Source: Ipomoea triloba
Taxonomy: Eukaryota > Streptophyta > Magnoliopsida > Solanales > Convolvulaceae
Reading direction: 5' to 3'
Assembly (NCBI RefSeq): GCF_003576645.1
Contig: NC_044922.1
Span: 8,838,927 to 8,902,926, forward strand
DNA length: 64,000 nt
Part shown: piece by piece, positions 22,102-32,738 of the stretch
Position numbering within the stretch: the stretch's first letter is position 1
Layout of the letters: every line of letters starts with the position of its first letter
Program-made: the position numbers and the translations under genes
The notes under the pieces: generated by a model
The model's input: the letters and a program-made list of their open reading frames with translations, nothing else
Told to the model about the DNA's origin: nothing
Database searches by the model: none

Positions 22102-23290
22102 ATAGGAGCTTAACATAGTGTTTATTTCAAAGCCTCAATAGCAAATTCTTAACTCCATTGAAATGAGGTTTTCTTAAGCATATTAGTCAACGACTTGTTA
22201 ATGACATCATAACCCTTTACAAACTTCTTGTAGTATCTGTGTGAGTCCCAAGAAACCTCTCAATGCTTTGATGGATTGAGGTTTGGGCCAAGATTTCACA
22301 ACTTCTATTTTGCTTGGATTAGTCTATGTTTCTTCTCCAGTTATGATGTGCCCAAAATACTCTATTTGGCCTTTGGCAAAAGAGCATTTGGTGAGCTTGG
22401 CAAAGTTGATTTTACCTCATAGTTTGCATGACTTCTCACATGTTCTTCCCAAGATGAGCTATAAATCATAATGTCATAACAAAATAATAGTATTGATTTC
22501 CTCAAAAAGGGGCTTGAAGACCATATTCATGAGGGCTTGGAAAGTTGGAAGGGCATTGGTGAGTCCAAATGGCATCACCCTAAACTCATATAGTCCTTGG
22601 TGGGTTCTAAAGGCTGTTTTGTACCCCACCACCCCCCTCCCCCTCCCCCTCCCCCACCTTTATTCTAACCTGATGATATCCAAACCTCAAATCAATTTTT
22701 GTAAAGTTCTTAGTTCCTACTAGTTTAGAAAATAAATCCTTAGTTATAGGGATTGGATACTTATTCTTTACTATAATGGCATTGGGTACCCTATACTCTA
22801 TATAAAACTGCCAAGCTGGAATCATTCTTTGGTACTAGGAGCACTGATGAGAGGTACTAGGAGTTATTATCCTAACTTGTAACATCTCTTCAACCATCTT
22901 TTCAATGACATCCTTCTGCTCATGGGAATATCTATAAATTCCTATAAGTTAGGTAGCAATGGAATCTCATGATCACAATCCCTCTTAAGAGGCAATATTT
23001 TTGGTTCTTCAAATATATCAACAAAGTCTTTCAACACCTATTAAGCTTGTGATCATCAGTCTCTATATCTTTAGCTTTCTCAATGCTTAGATTGAGCTCA
23101 ACTATTTTAAATTCATCATTTTCTATTTCTGGACTCAATCCTGTTGTACAATGAATAAGAAAACTATTTGCTCGTTCCTTCTTTCATTTAGAAAGTTCTT
23201 TTATGCTAGCTTTTTTTATTCTAATTTGCTTAGGAATCCCCTTTAGTGTTATCGACTTTCTTTCCTTGTAGAAAGTTATGGCTAGAGGTC
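22102..23290 (-). pseudogene. Ty3-gypsy reverse transcriptase remnant
   Basis: On the minus strand there is a VKNKYPIPITKDLF block, a TKIDLRFGYHQVRI block (about 22680-22760), a degenerate SSWEEHVRSHA block (about 22420-22460) and a FLGTHTD-like connection region near 22240. All belong to a gypsy RT. Upstream, near 23200-23280, a KSITLKGIPKQIRI-like segment fits the protease-RT linker. A C-rich insertion at about 22626-22656 breaks the frame, and numerous stops are present. Confidence 0.85.
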
Positions 23291-23298
23291 TGGCATGA

Positions 23299-23745
23299 AT
23301 GAGCAATAATGAAAGGAAAAGGATAGGCAAGATGAAGCCGAAAGGGCTAGAAAGAAGAGAAAAAATTGAAGAAGTTGCTCAGAAAGCAATACTAGAGAAA
23401 TTTGAAAGGGGAAAAGAAGGATCAATGTTTGACATTGATCAACATCTTGGTAAAGTTCTCTTTAAATTGATCAATGATACTAGAATCTCCCTAATTGATG
23501 GGAGAAAACTAAATGAATGCATCGTATGGTGGAGATGCGTAGTGCTTGAATGCGAGACAATTGCAGAAGCCTTCGGGAACTATTTAAATTTCAACATTTC
23601 TAGTTCTTATCAATCTCATGTTGTTCTTGATGATGTGTATAGATCTAGGAACAACATTAAATTTGCTCTTGATCAGCTGAATGAACGGGAAAGGAAAACA
23701 GCTAAAGAAAGGAAGAAGAAGACAGAATCTTTAAGTGATTTGTAA
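23299..23745 (+). CDS. Hypothetical 148-aa retroelement ORF
   Basis: An uninterrupted frame encodes a charged, mostly alpha-helical protein: a basic N-terminus (KRIGKMKPKGLERREK) and a Lys-rich C-terminal helix. I do not recognise a domain. It starts at 23299 just after an in-frame TGA at 23296, exactly where gypsy sequence stops. It is followed by about 240 bp of AT-rich sequence, then a purine tract and LTR at 23992. It is most likely the 3' extra ORF, or part of it, of the older SIRE-like copia element whose LTR follows. A captured fragment is the alternative. Confidence 0.45.
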   Translation: MSNNERKRIGKMKPKGLERREKIEEVAQKAILEKFERGKEGSMFDIDQHLGKVLFKLINDTRISLIDGRKLNECIVWWRCVVLECETIAEAFGNYLNFNISSSYQSHVVLDDVYRSRNNIKFALDQLNERERKTAKERKKKTESLSDL

Positions 23746-23974
23746 TATTTATTTTCTTCCTACTTTAAATTATTTTTTTAATATATCTGTGTTAACCCTG
23801 GTTTGTAATGTCTTTGAAAATTAATCTAAAGATCAGTTTTGTTTTTTTGTCGTGGTTGCAAGTTATATTCATATCTTAGAATAATTTGTCAAACTCAATT
23901 ATGGGCTGAATTGTAATAAAAAGCAATTCAAGTTCAAAATCACTCACATAAAAAGAGTAATAGTTTTGGCATCA

Positions 23975-23991
23975 TCAAAAGGGGGGGAAAT
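23975..23991 (+). other. Polypurine tract of the older SIRE-like element
   Basis: A 'caaaagggggggaaat' tract lies immediately before the LTR start TGTTAG at 23992. Confidence 0.65.
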
Positions 23992-24692
23992 TGTTAGAAA
24001 CATTGTAATTTAGATTTTGGTGATACCAAAAGCGTTAGGGATTTTTAGTCCCCAGTTTTTATTTTAGAATTAGGAATTCGAACAGTAATGTAGAGAATGA
24101 AGCATTATCCACCGGAAAGTAACTAATCTGGAAAGTAAAATCAATTCGTGAAGGAACTTTAGGATTTCCATTAGTCTTCGAACAATTATCAGACTTCGAA
24201 AGGTAAAAGTTAGAGAATAAATCTTACCAATCGACAAGTCAACTAACCAGGAAGTAAAATGCATTCAAAAAGTAAACCCACGAGTCAAATTAGTCATAGT
24301 CTTAATTGAGACATTTGAAAAGTGTATTGCAAAGGGTCGAACAGTCACAACTACGAGAGTAGAATACTAGAATAGTAGAGAATGAAAACTCGAACAGTAC
24401 AAGATCAGAAGGTTTGACCGAAGAATGGAAGGGTCAACCTTAGCCGGATAGTAAAGGGACACGGAAAGTTAATTTTCGAAGAGTAAGGATTGACTAAAGA
24501 AAGTTAAATTCAAAGGGTTGCTGAGGTAAGCTACAAAGAGTTACTCGTCAAATATTAAAAGTGACTCCTTGTACACTACAACTCGAACATTCTCTGAGCG
24601 AACAATATAAAACCTCAAAGTGCATGAAGAATGTTACCAACGCAAAAGGTGCCTTAGGTACATTTCTCGAGGAAGATTTCCCGAAAAGGCCA

Positions 24693-25163
24693 TGTTGAAT
24701 TAAAAAGTTTGTCTTAATTGTTGGCAAAAAGGAATCCCAATTCAAGTCGGAAAAAAGATCACAAAGACTGAAGATCAAATCCCAAACAAACCAGGAATAA
24801 TACTAGTACTGTTTTTATTCTGATTAGTTGGCTATTTAAAGAACTTCTCAACTAAACCCAAGACACGAATTCCCTAGCTAACATTGTGAGGTATAAGAGG
24901 TTTTTGAGAGGATTCTAAATTCCCCTAGAAAGTAGTACATGTGTTTAGGTTACAATAGATTAGATAGGAGAAGATCAATCTATTGTGTGATCTCTGGTCC
25001 CAAAACTATGTACTTTGAATATTAAGCTTTTAGTGGATTTAGGCAAATTCTCAAAACTGAGAAGTGCCTCGCAGAATAGGGTTTTTCCCAAACTGCGTTA
25101 TCAAGTCTCTTGTGTTACAACTATTGTTTTAACATCTCTGTGTGTTGCGCGTTACATTTTTCA
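24693..25163 (+). repeat. 5' LTR of copia element 2
   Basis: Starts TGTTGAATTAAAAAG and ends CATTTTTCA. Pairs with 32739-32861 plus 35247-35594. Confidence 0.95.
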
Positions 25164-25165
25164 AT

Positions 25166-25177
25166 TGGTATCAGAGC
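25166..25177 (+). other. Primer-binding site of copia element 2
   Basis: TGGTATCAGAGC, the exact complement expected for initiator-Met tRNA priming, lies 2 nt after the LTR. Confidence 0.95.
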
Positions 25178-25207
25178 CAAACTGCTTAAGTTATTAGCAG
25201 GATCCTA

Positions 25208-26452
25208 ATGGAATTCCCCAGAGAAGGACTATCAAACAACAGGCCACCAACCCTAAGTGGTACAAACTACTCTTATTGGAAAGCAAGAATGAAGATTTAC
25301 ATATTAGCCCAAGGAGAAAGAGTATGGAATGATGTTGAAAACGAATGGAAACATCCCCTTGATGACAATAACAAAGCAAAAGGTCGTGCTGATTGGAGCG
25401 AAGAAGAACTCAAAGAATTCGACTATAACTCAAAAGCTATGAATGCCATCTACGGAGCCGTAAGTGAAGAAACATTCAAACTAATTGCTGCCACAAATGT
25501 AGCAAAAACAGCATGGGATATATTGTGTGATCATCATGAAGGAAACTCGACAGTCAAACAATCAAAACTACAAATGGTCCAAACTCAATTTGAAAATCTG
25601 AAGATGGATGAAGAAGAAGATATCACACAGTTTAATGGAAGAATACTAGAAATTGCTGGAGAAGCCTATAACTTAGGAGAACCCATACCTGAAAACAGGT
25701 TAGTAAAGAAGGTGTTGCGATCATTACCAGAAAGGTTTATGATGAAAGTAACAGCTATTCAAGAAAGCAAAGATCTCAATACTTGCAAGTTAAGTGATCT
25801 AATGGGAAACCTTAAAACATATGAGCTTGAGATGCTGCAAAACAAAAAGTCTAATGGTAAAGGAATAGCCCTTCAATCAAAACATGAAACCAACTCAGAT
25901 GAAGATACTGAAAACATGGAAGAATCCATTGCATTGCTGACAAAAAACTTCAACAGAGTTCTCAAGAAATTTAACAAATTCATAAACAAAAACAAGAGTT
26001 TTTCAAATAATCAAGGGAATCCATCATTTGCACAAAGCCAATCCGTTAATACCAAGAAGAAAGGAAATTCAAACCTAGATGGAATACAGTGCTATGAATG
26101 TAAAGGATATGGACACATTCAGTCGGAATGTCCAAACTACCTAAGGAGGAAGAACAAAACATATGTAACAACCTTGAGTGATGATTCAGATAGTGAAGAA
26201 GAGAACAACACAAATTTTGTGGCCTTTCTGACAAATCATGAAGGCAATGATGAATCAGAGGAGGACATGCAAGATCTATTAAACTCCTACACACAGCTGC
26301 AAGCCAAGTGGGAAGAAATCATCAAAGTAAACCTAAATCTCATGCAAGAAAATCACTTTCTTAAAAGTGAAAAGGAAAAAGAAATACTTCTTCACAAAGA
26401 AACTCAAGAAAAGTTAATGAAATCACTGAAAGAAGAAGACAGGTTGCTATAG
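25208..26452 (+). CDS. gag of copia element 2
   Basis: A 414-aa frame encodes the capsid/nucleocapsid part of the polyprotein. A UBN2-type N-terminus (LSGTNYSYWKARMKIYI) is followed by helical gag sequence and a CCHC knuckle CYECKGYGHIQSEC near 26090-26130. An acidic stretch and a coiled-coil-like tail follow, up to TAG at 26450. The same frame continues directly into pol, so the TAG is either a mutation or a readthrough codon. A mutation is more likely given the other defects. Confidence 0.88.
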   Translation: MEFPREGLSNNRPPTLSGTNYSYWKARMKIYILAQGERVWNDVENEWKHPLDDNNKAKGRADWSEEELKEFDYNSKAMNAIYGAVSEETFKLIAATNVAKTAWDILCDHHEGNSTVKQSKLQMVQTQFENLKMDEEEDITQFNGRILEIAGEAYNLGEPIPENRLVKKVLRSLPERFMMKVTAIQESKDLNTCKLSDLMGNLKTYELEMLQNKKSNGKGIALQSKHETNSDEDTENMEESIALLTKNFNRVLKKFNKFINKNKSFSNNQGNPSFAQSQSVNTKKKGNSNLDGIQCYECKGYGHIQSECPNYLRRKNKTYVTTLSDDSDSEEENNTNFVAFLTNHEGNDESEEDMQDLLNSYTQLQAKWEEIIKVNLNLMQENHFLKSEKEKEILLHKETQEKLMKSLKEEDRLL

Positions 26453-29400
26453 GAAATAAGAAGACTAACTGAAGGTACCATACAACCAGACTCAGCGACA
26501 AGAAAAGATTCTGCAGTCAAAAACAGAGAAGTGTTACAACATCACTTTCAACACCGAAGAAGAATCAGATGTTACTACTGTCACAGATTAGGACACATCA
26601 AGGCACACTGCTATAAAAGACAAAATGATCTCCATAACAGAACCTGGGTAAGGCAAGAAAAACCAGCCCAAAGAGTCTGGGTCAGAAAAAATCAAACACC
26701 ATTCACAGCCTATACTTCAAAAATCAGCAAAGAAACGAGTGTTTGGTACTTTAACAGTGGATGTTCAAGACACATGACCGGAAACCCAAACAATCTAGAG
26801 GACATCCATTACAAAAGTGAAGGACATGTAACCTTTGGAGATGGAGAAAGGGGGCAAATCATTGCCAGTGGAACACTGAATGTCCATGGTCTACCTAGAT
26901 TACCAAAAGTCTTCTTGGTACAAGGTTTAAAAGCAAACCTTATCAGTATAAGTCAGCTATGTGAAGATGAACTGAGGGTAGAATTTTCGAAAGAAAATTG
27001 CAAAGTGTACAACCAAAGACATGAATGTGTCATGATGGGAAAAAGGTCCTCGGATAGATGCTACACATGGGATAGCCATTTAACATGCAATCAAATCACC
27101 ATCAATCAAACACTCCTGTGGCATCAACGAATGGGGCATATAAATTTTCATGATATGAAAAAGGGACTAAAAGGAGGAGCATACCGAGGTGTTCCAAAAC
27201 TGGACATTGATGAAAATAGAAAATGTGATGCTTGTCTTGAAAACAAGATGACAAGAAGTAGCCACAAAGGAACAACAGGAATTCATACCTCAAGGATTAT
27301 GGAACTTCTCCACATGGACCTATTTGGACCCACTCAAACAGAAAGCATAGGAGGAAAACGGTATGTTCATGTAACCGTTGATGATTTTTCACGATATACA
27401 TGGGTAAACTTCCTCAGAGACAAATCAGAAACATTCAACGCATTCAAAATCCTCATCAATAAAATACAAAACAAAAAGGATCAAAAGGTAAGAAGAATCA
27501 TCCGGTTAAGAAGTCATCATGGAAGAGAATTTGAAAACTCACAGTTCAAAACATATTGCAACGAGAATGGAATTCATCACGAATTCTCGGCTCCCAAAAC
27601 ACCGCAACAAAACGGGGTAGTTGAACGGAAAAATCGGACCATACAAGAAATGGCAAGGGTCCTACTGAATCACAAAAGAATATCACCAAAGTTCTGGGCA
27701 GAAGCTGTAAATACCGCATGTTACTTGATAAATCGAGTGTACATACGAAAGGAAACAAACATGACACCCTACCAAATTTGGAAAGGTAAGACACCAAATC
27801 TAAAACACACACATGTGTTTGGTAGCAACTGCTACATACTAAGAGATAGAGAATCCTTAGGAAAGTTCGACATCAAGAGTGACAAAGGAATCTTCATAGG
27901 ATACTCATCAAACAGTCGGGCCTTTCGTGTGTTTAATCTCAGAACAAACAGTGTGATGGAATCCATAAATGTAACCATCAGTGATGAAAATTCAGAAGAA
28001 AAAACTGATAATGAAGAAGACTCATAAGTTGTTGAAACAACAGTTCTACCACCAATGAATGGCTCTGCAGAAAAAACAGAAACAGAGACCAAATCAGAAG
28101 ACGAGGGTGAAGAAACAGAGACCAAATCAGAAGATGAGGGTGAAGAAACCAAAAAACAGCCTGTCATACCAAGATCAAGAACCCAGAAAAATCACCCCCT
28201 CGAAAATGTCCTTGGAGATCTAGAAGATGGAATAAGGACTAGAGGGAAAAAGAGAGACTACCTCAAGATGTCTGAAGGAGATTTTTGCTACACATCAAAA
28301 ATCGAACCAAAGAACACAACCGAAGCATTGTTAGATGAATTTTGGATAGAAGCCATGCAGGAAGAATTGGAACAATTCAAAAGAAATGAGGTATGGGAAT
28401 TAGTCTCCAAACCACAAGATGTAAATGTCATCGGAACAAAATGGATCTATAAAAACAAAACAGATGAACAAGGAAACATAATAAGGAACAAAGCCAGACT
28501 AGTAGCCCAAGGCTACACACAAGTCGAAGGAACAGACTTTGAAGAAACTTTTGCACCAGTAGCTAGAATTGAGTCTATACGGCTTCTAATAGCCGTAACA
28601 TGCATCCTAAAAATGAAACTGTATCAAATGGATGTAAAAACCGCATTTCTGAATGGGTACCTAAAAGAAGAAGTCTATGTAGCCCAACCAAAAGGCTTTG
28701 AAGATCCATATCATCCTGAACATGTCTACAAGCTCAAAAAGGCACTATATGGTTTAAAGCAAGCTCCACGAGCTTGGTACGAGCGATTAACCCAATTCCT
28801 GCTGAATAAAGGTTACCAAAGGGGGAGTGTAGACAAGACACTATTTGTAAGAACTCATAAGAAAGATATCATGATTGCTCAGATCTATGTTGACGACATA
28901 GTTTTTGGATCAACACAAAACTGCTACAAGAACCAATTCATTACAGATATGGAAGGAGAATTTGAGATGAGTATGGTTGGTGAACTCAGCTACTTTCTGG
29001 GGCTACAGGTCAAGCAATTAGAAAATGGAATCTTTGTCTCACAAAGCAAATATGCAAGAAATCTTGTCAAAAGATTCGGGATGAATGAAAGCAAAGTTGT
29101 TAGAACACCTGTTCCAACAACAGAGAGGATCTCTAAAGATTCAGAAGGGAAAGAAGTGGAACAAACCCTGTATCGAAGCATGATAGGAGGCCTACTCTAT
29201 TTAACAGCCAGCAGACCAGATTTAAGTTTTGGGGTAGGAATATGTGCCAGATATCAAGCCAATCCCATGGAAACACATCTAAACGCTGTAAAAAGAATTA
29301 TCAAATATGTAAAGGGGACCATTGACCTAGGTATATGGTACTCTTTTGACACAAACCAACACCTATCTGCCTACTGCGATGCAGACTGGGCGGGAAATAT

Positions 29401-29797
29401 GGATGATAGAAAAAGCACATCAGGAGGATGTTTTCTACTAGGAACAAATTTTGTGTCTTGGTTAAGTAAAAAACAGAGCTCTATATCCCTATCAACAGCA
29501 GAGGTCGAATATATCGCTGCTGGGAGTTGCTGTCCACAACTATTATGGATGAAACAGATGTTAGAAGACTATGGGATTCACCAATCAACAATGACCATAT
29601 ACTGTGACAACAAAAGTGCAATAGACATCTCCAAAAATCCTGTTCAGCATTCGCGAACCAAACACATCGACATCAGACACCACTTCATAAGGGAACTAGT
29701 TGAGGATGAAATTGTAACTCTCACACATATCAGTACCGATAAACAATTGGCAGATATCTTTACAAAAGCACTAGATGGAAACAGATTCACAAGTTGA
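26453..29797 (+). pseudogene. pol of copia element 2 (protease, integrase, RT, RNase H)
   Basis: Continuous in frame with gag except for TAA at 28025. It has a second CCHC knuckle (CYYCHRLGHIKAHC, about 26572). In the protease the catalytic DSG is NSG (Asn codon 26753-26755). The integrase zinc-binding region and the VDDFSRYTW block are present. The second catalytic Asp reads His (CAT 27515-27517 in RSHHGREF), while the final Glu in VVERKNR is kept. RT retains YVDDIVFG (about 28888), and RNase H retains STAEVEY and the CDNKSA block. The tandem 33-bp repeat at about 28075-28148 encodes [11 protein letters not shown] twice. The substitutions argue that this copy cannot mobilise itself. Confidence 0.9.
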
Positions 29798-30042
29798 GAT
29801 CTGAAATTGGACTATGCCAAATATAGTCAAATAAAATTAAAAAAAAAAAAAAGGATGTCCGCATCACTCAAATTGGGCCACCTACGGCCCAAATATCCAT
29901 CACTCCAATCGGGCCACCTACGGCCCAAACACCCATCTAAGCCCAGACAACAAAACCCTTGTGTCTTCTCTCCCACGACACCACTCCACCCACGACATCA
30001 CAATCCTACCACCTCCATTGCACAAACTCCACATCTCTCAGA

Positions 30043-32172
30043 ATGGTGAGAACCCGCTCAAACATCTCAGGAAAAACACAAGAAACACCAACCAAAGATA
30101 TGAAAAGATCAAAGAAAGCTAAACCTCAAGCACCTCGGAGGGGAACTTCGCAAACCGAAAGGGTCGACAGTTCCTCTGTTCCAGAATACACCGGCGACCC
30201 AGCCACCATCGTCATGGACCCCGTCCCTATCTCCCAAGTGCCATTCCAAGAAATCCAAGAAAGCAGAGCATCACCGGACGAAGACCCGCCATCTCCAGGT
30301 AATTCGATTCCACCCTCAGTCGAAATTGAAGAAGTAACTAACCCTATGCCAATGGCGGATAATCTGGGGGAGAATGTGATTGCTAATCCGATTGATAAAC
30401 CCTATCAATCTCCGTTGGCCCTCAATCGGGCGTGACAACTGTTAGATGAAGAATCGAAAGAAGAACGGGTGAATACCCAAAAGGGGATTTTCACACCCAA
30501 ACCTAGGGTTCCAAATTCGTCCCCCTCGGACACTCTTGAGAAGGATCTATATGTTTTTCCGGAAGAAGAGAGAGGAACAGAGCCTCAGAATGAGGACACC
30601 GAGATAAATATCTACCCTAGTATGTTAAATACAGAACACCTCACGATTCACAGCGTTGAAACCCCTGTTCCAACACGTACAGAACACCTCCCGACTCAAA
30701 ATGTTGAAACCCCTGTTCCAACACCATCAACAGACAAATCACAAAGAAAGAGGAAGAGAGTAGATCCATTTGAAGGGGCAGATCCGCGAGCTAAAAGACC
30801 TGAAGATTTCCCAATTTCAGCCAGACCCCCTAGAGGACGACCTAACATACCACCTCCAAGAAAACCAAAAACAAACAAGAAAAAGCAAAAGGAAACAGAA
30901 GAGGAGACCAGCTGGAATAGTGAGAAAGAAGCAAGTGAAACTGAAGAGATATCAGAAAATGTGGGGACAAGAACACGTGCAAGAAAGTCACTAAGGAAAC
31001 ACACTGCCAAAGAAAAGGGAAAAGGGGTGGCTGAAGAGGAAAGTGGTACACAAGCCAACACATCAAATCTGCCACAACCCTATAGTAAAAAAATTTTAAC
31101 CAAACAGAATGCCACAAAATGGGAAAAAGTCACAACCAGAAAGATCATCAGTCAGAAACTCCTTGTGCTTGATAAAATGAAGGACAGTGAACAGATCTCA
31201 GAAATTCTCATTCACAGTCAAATGCTTGAAACAGTAACAAACATTGAACCATATGAAGAAAGTGTCATTCATGAATTTTACAACAATCTGGGAGCAGGAA
31301 CACCAACCCCAAGTGATCCAATGTACGGAAAGATCTACCTAAGAGGTAAATTCTATGACTTTACACCCTCTCTGATTAATGACTACATGGGCACCTCAAC
31401 CACAGAAAACTCTGCAAGCATCAATAGTGAACAAGTTGCCCAAGAACTGACAGCTGGTAATGTAAGCTTTGAGAAGAACAAAATCAAAGCAGCCTCTCTG
31501 ACAAGCAAGTATGCCATACTCCAAAAGATTGCTCTAGTCAACTGGATGTCCTCACTCCATGAAAACACTATTAAGTGGAGTCTAGCAGAACTACTATACA
31601 AGATTGGTAAAAGAATCAAGATCAACTTTGGAGAGATTGTGCACAGCCAGATCATGAACTTAGTAGGAAATGGAACCCCCAAAGCTTCTCTAATATTCCC
31701 CAACCTGATTTACACACTGCTGGTCCAACAAGCACTCAAGCAACAGAAACCCACAATTCCAGTCAAAACACTCTCAATAACCATCAAACTAAGGAAGGGA
31801 ACACACCAAAATGACTTGACAACTACCACTCCAAAGGAAGATCCAACAGATAAAACCATCCTCCTAAAATACTTCCAGAAAAGACTAAAAGAAATAGTGA
31901 AAGAAGAGAAAAGGATCACAAAGAGACATCTAGAACTCAAAGAGGAAAAAACAGAGGTACTACAGTGGCTGCAAGCACTAAAGAAAGACACAGAAGAAGA
32001 AATCAGTCAAGAAGAAAGACAAGAAGAAGAAGAAGAAGAAGAGACTCAAGGAGAAAACTCAGAAGAAGAATGTGATCAAGAAGAGAGTCAAGAAGAAAGT
32101 CAAGAAGAAGAAGAAGAAGAAGAGACTCAAGATGTTGAAAACTCTGTTTCAACACCTTCAGAAAATTTTTGA
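30043..32172 (+). pseudogene. Third ORF of copia element 2, plant transposon protein-like
   Basis: From ATG 30043 (MVRTRSNISGK) to TAA-equivalent end at 32172, the frame is broken only by TGA at 30433-30435. The N-terminal half is Pro/Ser/Lys-rich with basic KRKRKR-like clusters. The middle (about 31230-31760) resembles the putative plant transposon protein domain (PYEESVIHEFYNNL, then GKFYDFTPSLINDYMG). The C-terminus is very Glu-rich (about 31990-32140). Its position after pol matches the extra, sometimes 'env-like', ORF of SIRE/Maximus elements. I see no signal peptide or clear membrane segment, so an envelope function is not supported. Confidence 0.7.
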
Positions 32173-32727
32173 GCAAAAAAGGGGGAGAAGTTTTTGGTAT
32201 TCTGGTATTCTGGGTATTCTGGCCTTACTGGCAAGTTTTTGGTATTCTGCCCTTACTGGCTTTTGGAGAAGTATTCTGGCTTTACTGTCTTTTTTTGCTG
32301 AACATGGTTTTTGTGATAATTATGTTGGTAGGTTAGACTATGCTGATATTAGTTACAGCATCTTTTGTTGCTGATGTACTGTCCCAAAAAGGAACAGTAT
32401 GCTGCTGCTAGTTAATGCATTGTCCTTGATGTAGTGAAAATCAAGAAGGAGGAACAGTATGCTGCTGCTAGTTTTTTGCATTGTCTTTGGGTAGTATGAC
32501 AACACTAATGTGTAGACTGCTAATGATGAAACTTCATTTTGACTATCAAATGATCCAGATCTTTTACAAATATTGACAAACAATTCCATGTTGCTATAAT
32601 CAGCTCCTTTATACTCCCAAGACCACTATGAACTCAAGTCACAAACAGAAGATTCATAATTCAACAAGTCCTAAAAGAGAGGATCGACTAAGGGGGAGAA
32701 ATCAAGGTTTTTGCCAAAAATTTGACA
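32173..32727 (+). repeat. 3' untranslated region of copia element 2 with local repeats
   Basis: Non-coding. The block 'ggaacagtatgctgctgcta' occurs twice 60 bp apart (32391 and 32451), and 'ttttggtattctgg' units repeat near 32190-32245. Confidence 0.7.
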
Positions 32728-32738
32728 AAGGGGGAGAA
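32728..32738 (+). other. Polypurine tract of copia element 2
   Basis: AAAGGGGGAGAA-type tract immediately before the 3' LTR start TGTTGAATT. Confidence 0.85.

Noticed and set aside
26450..26452. Regulated stop-codon readthrough between gag and pol of copia 2
   Set aside because: A second stop at 28025 and mutated catalytic residues point to decay. I could not see a conserved readthrough context.
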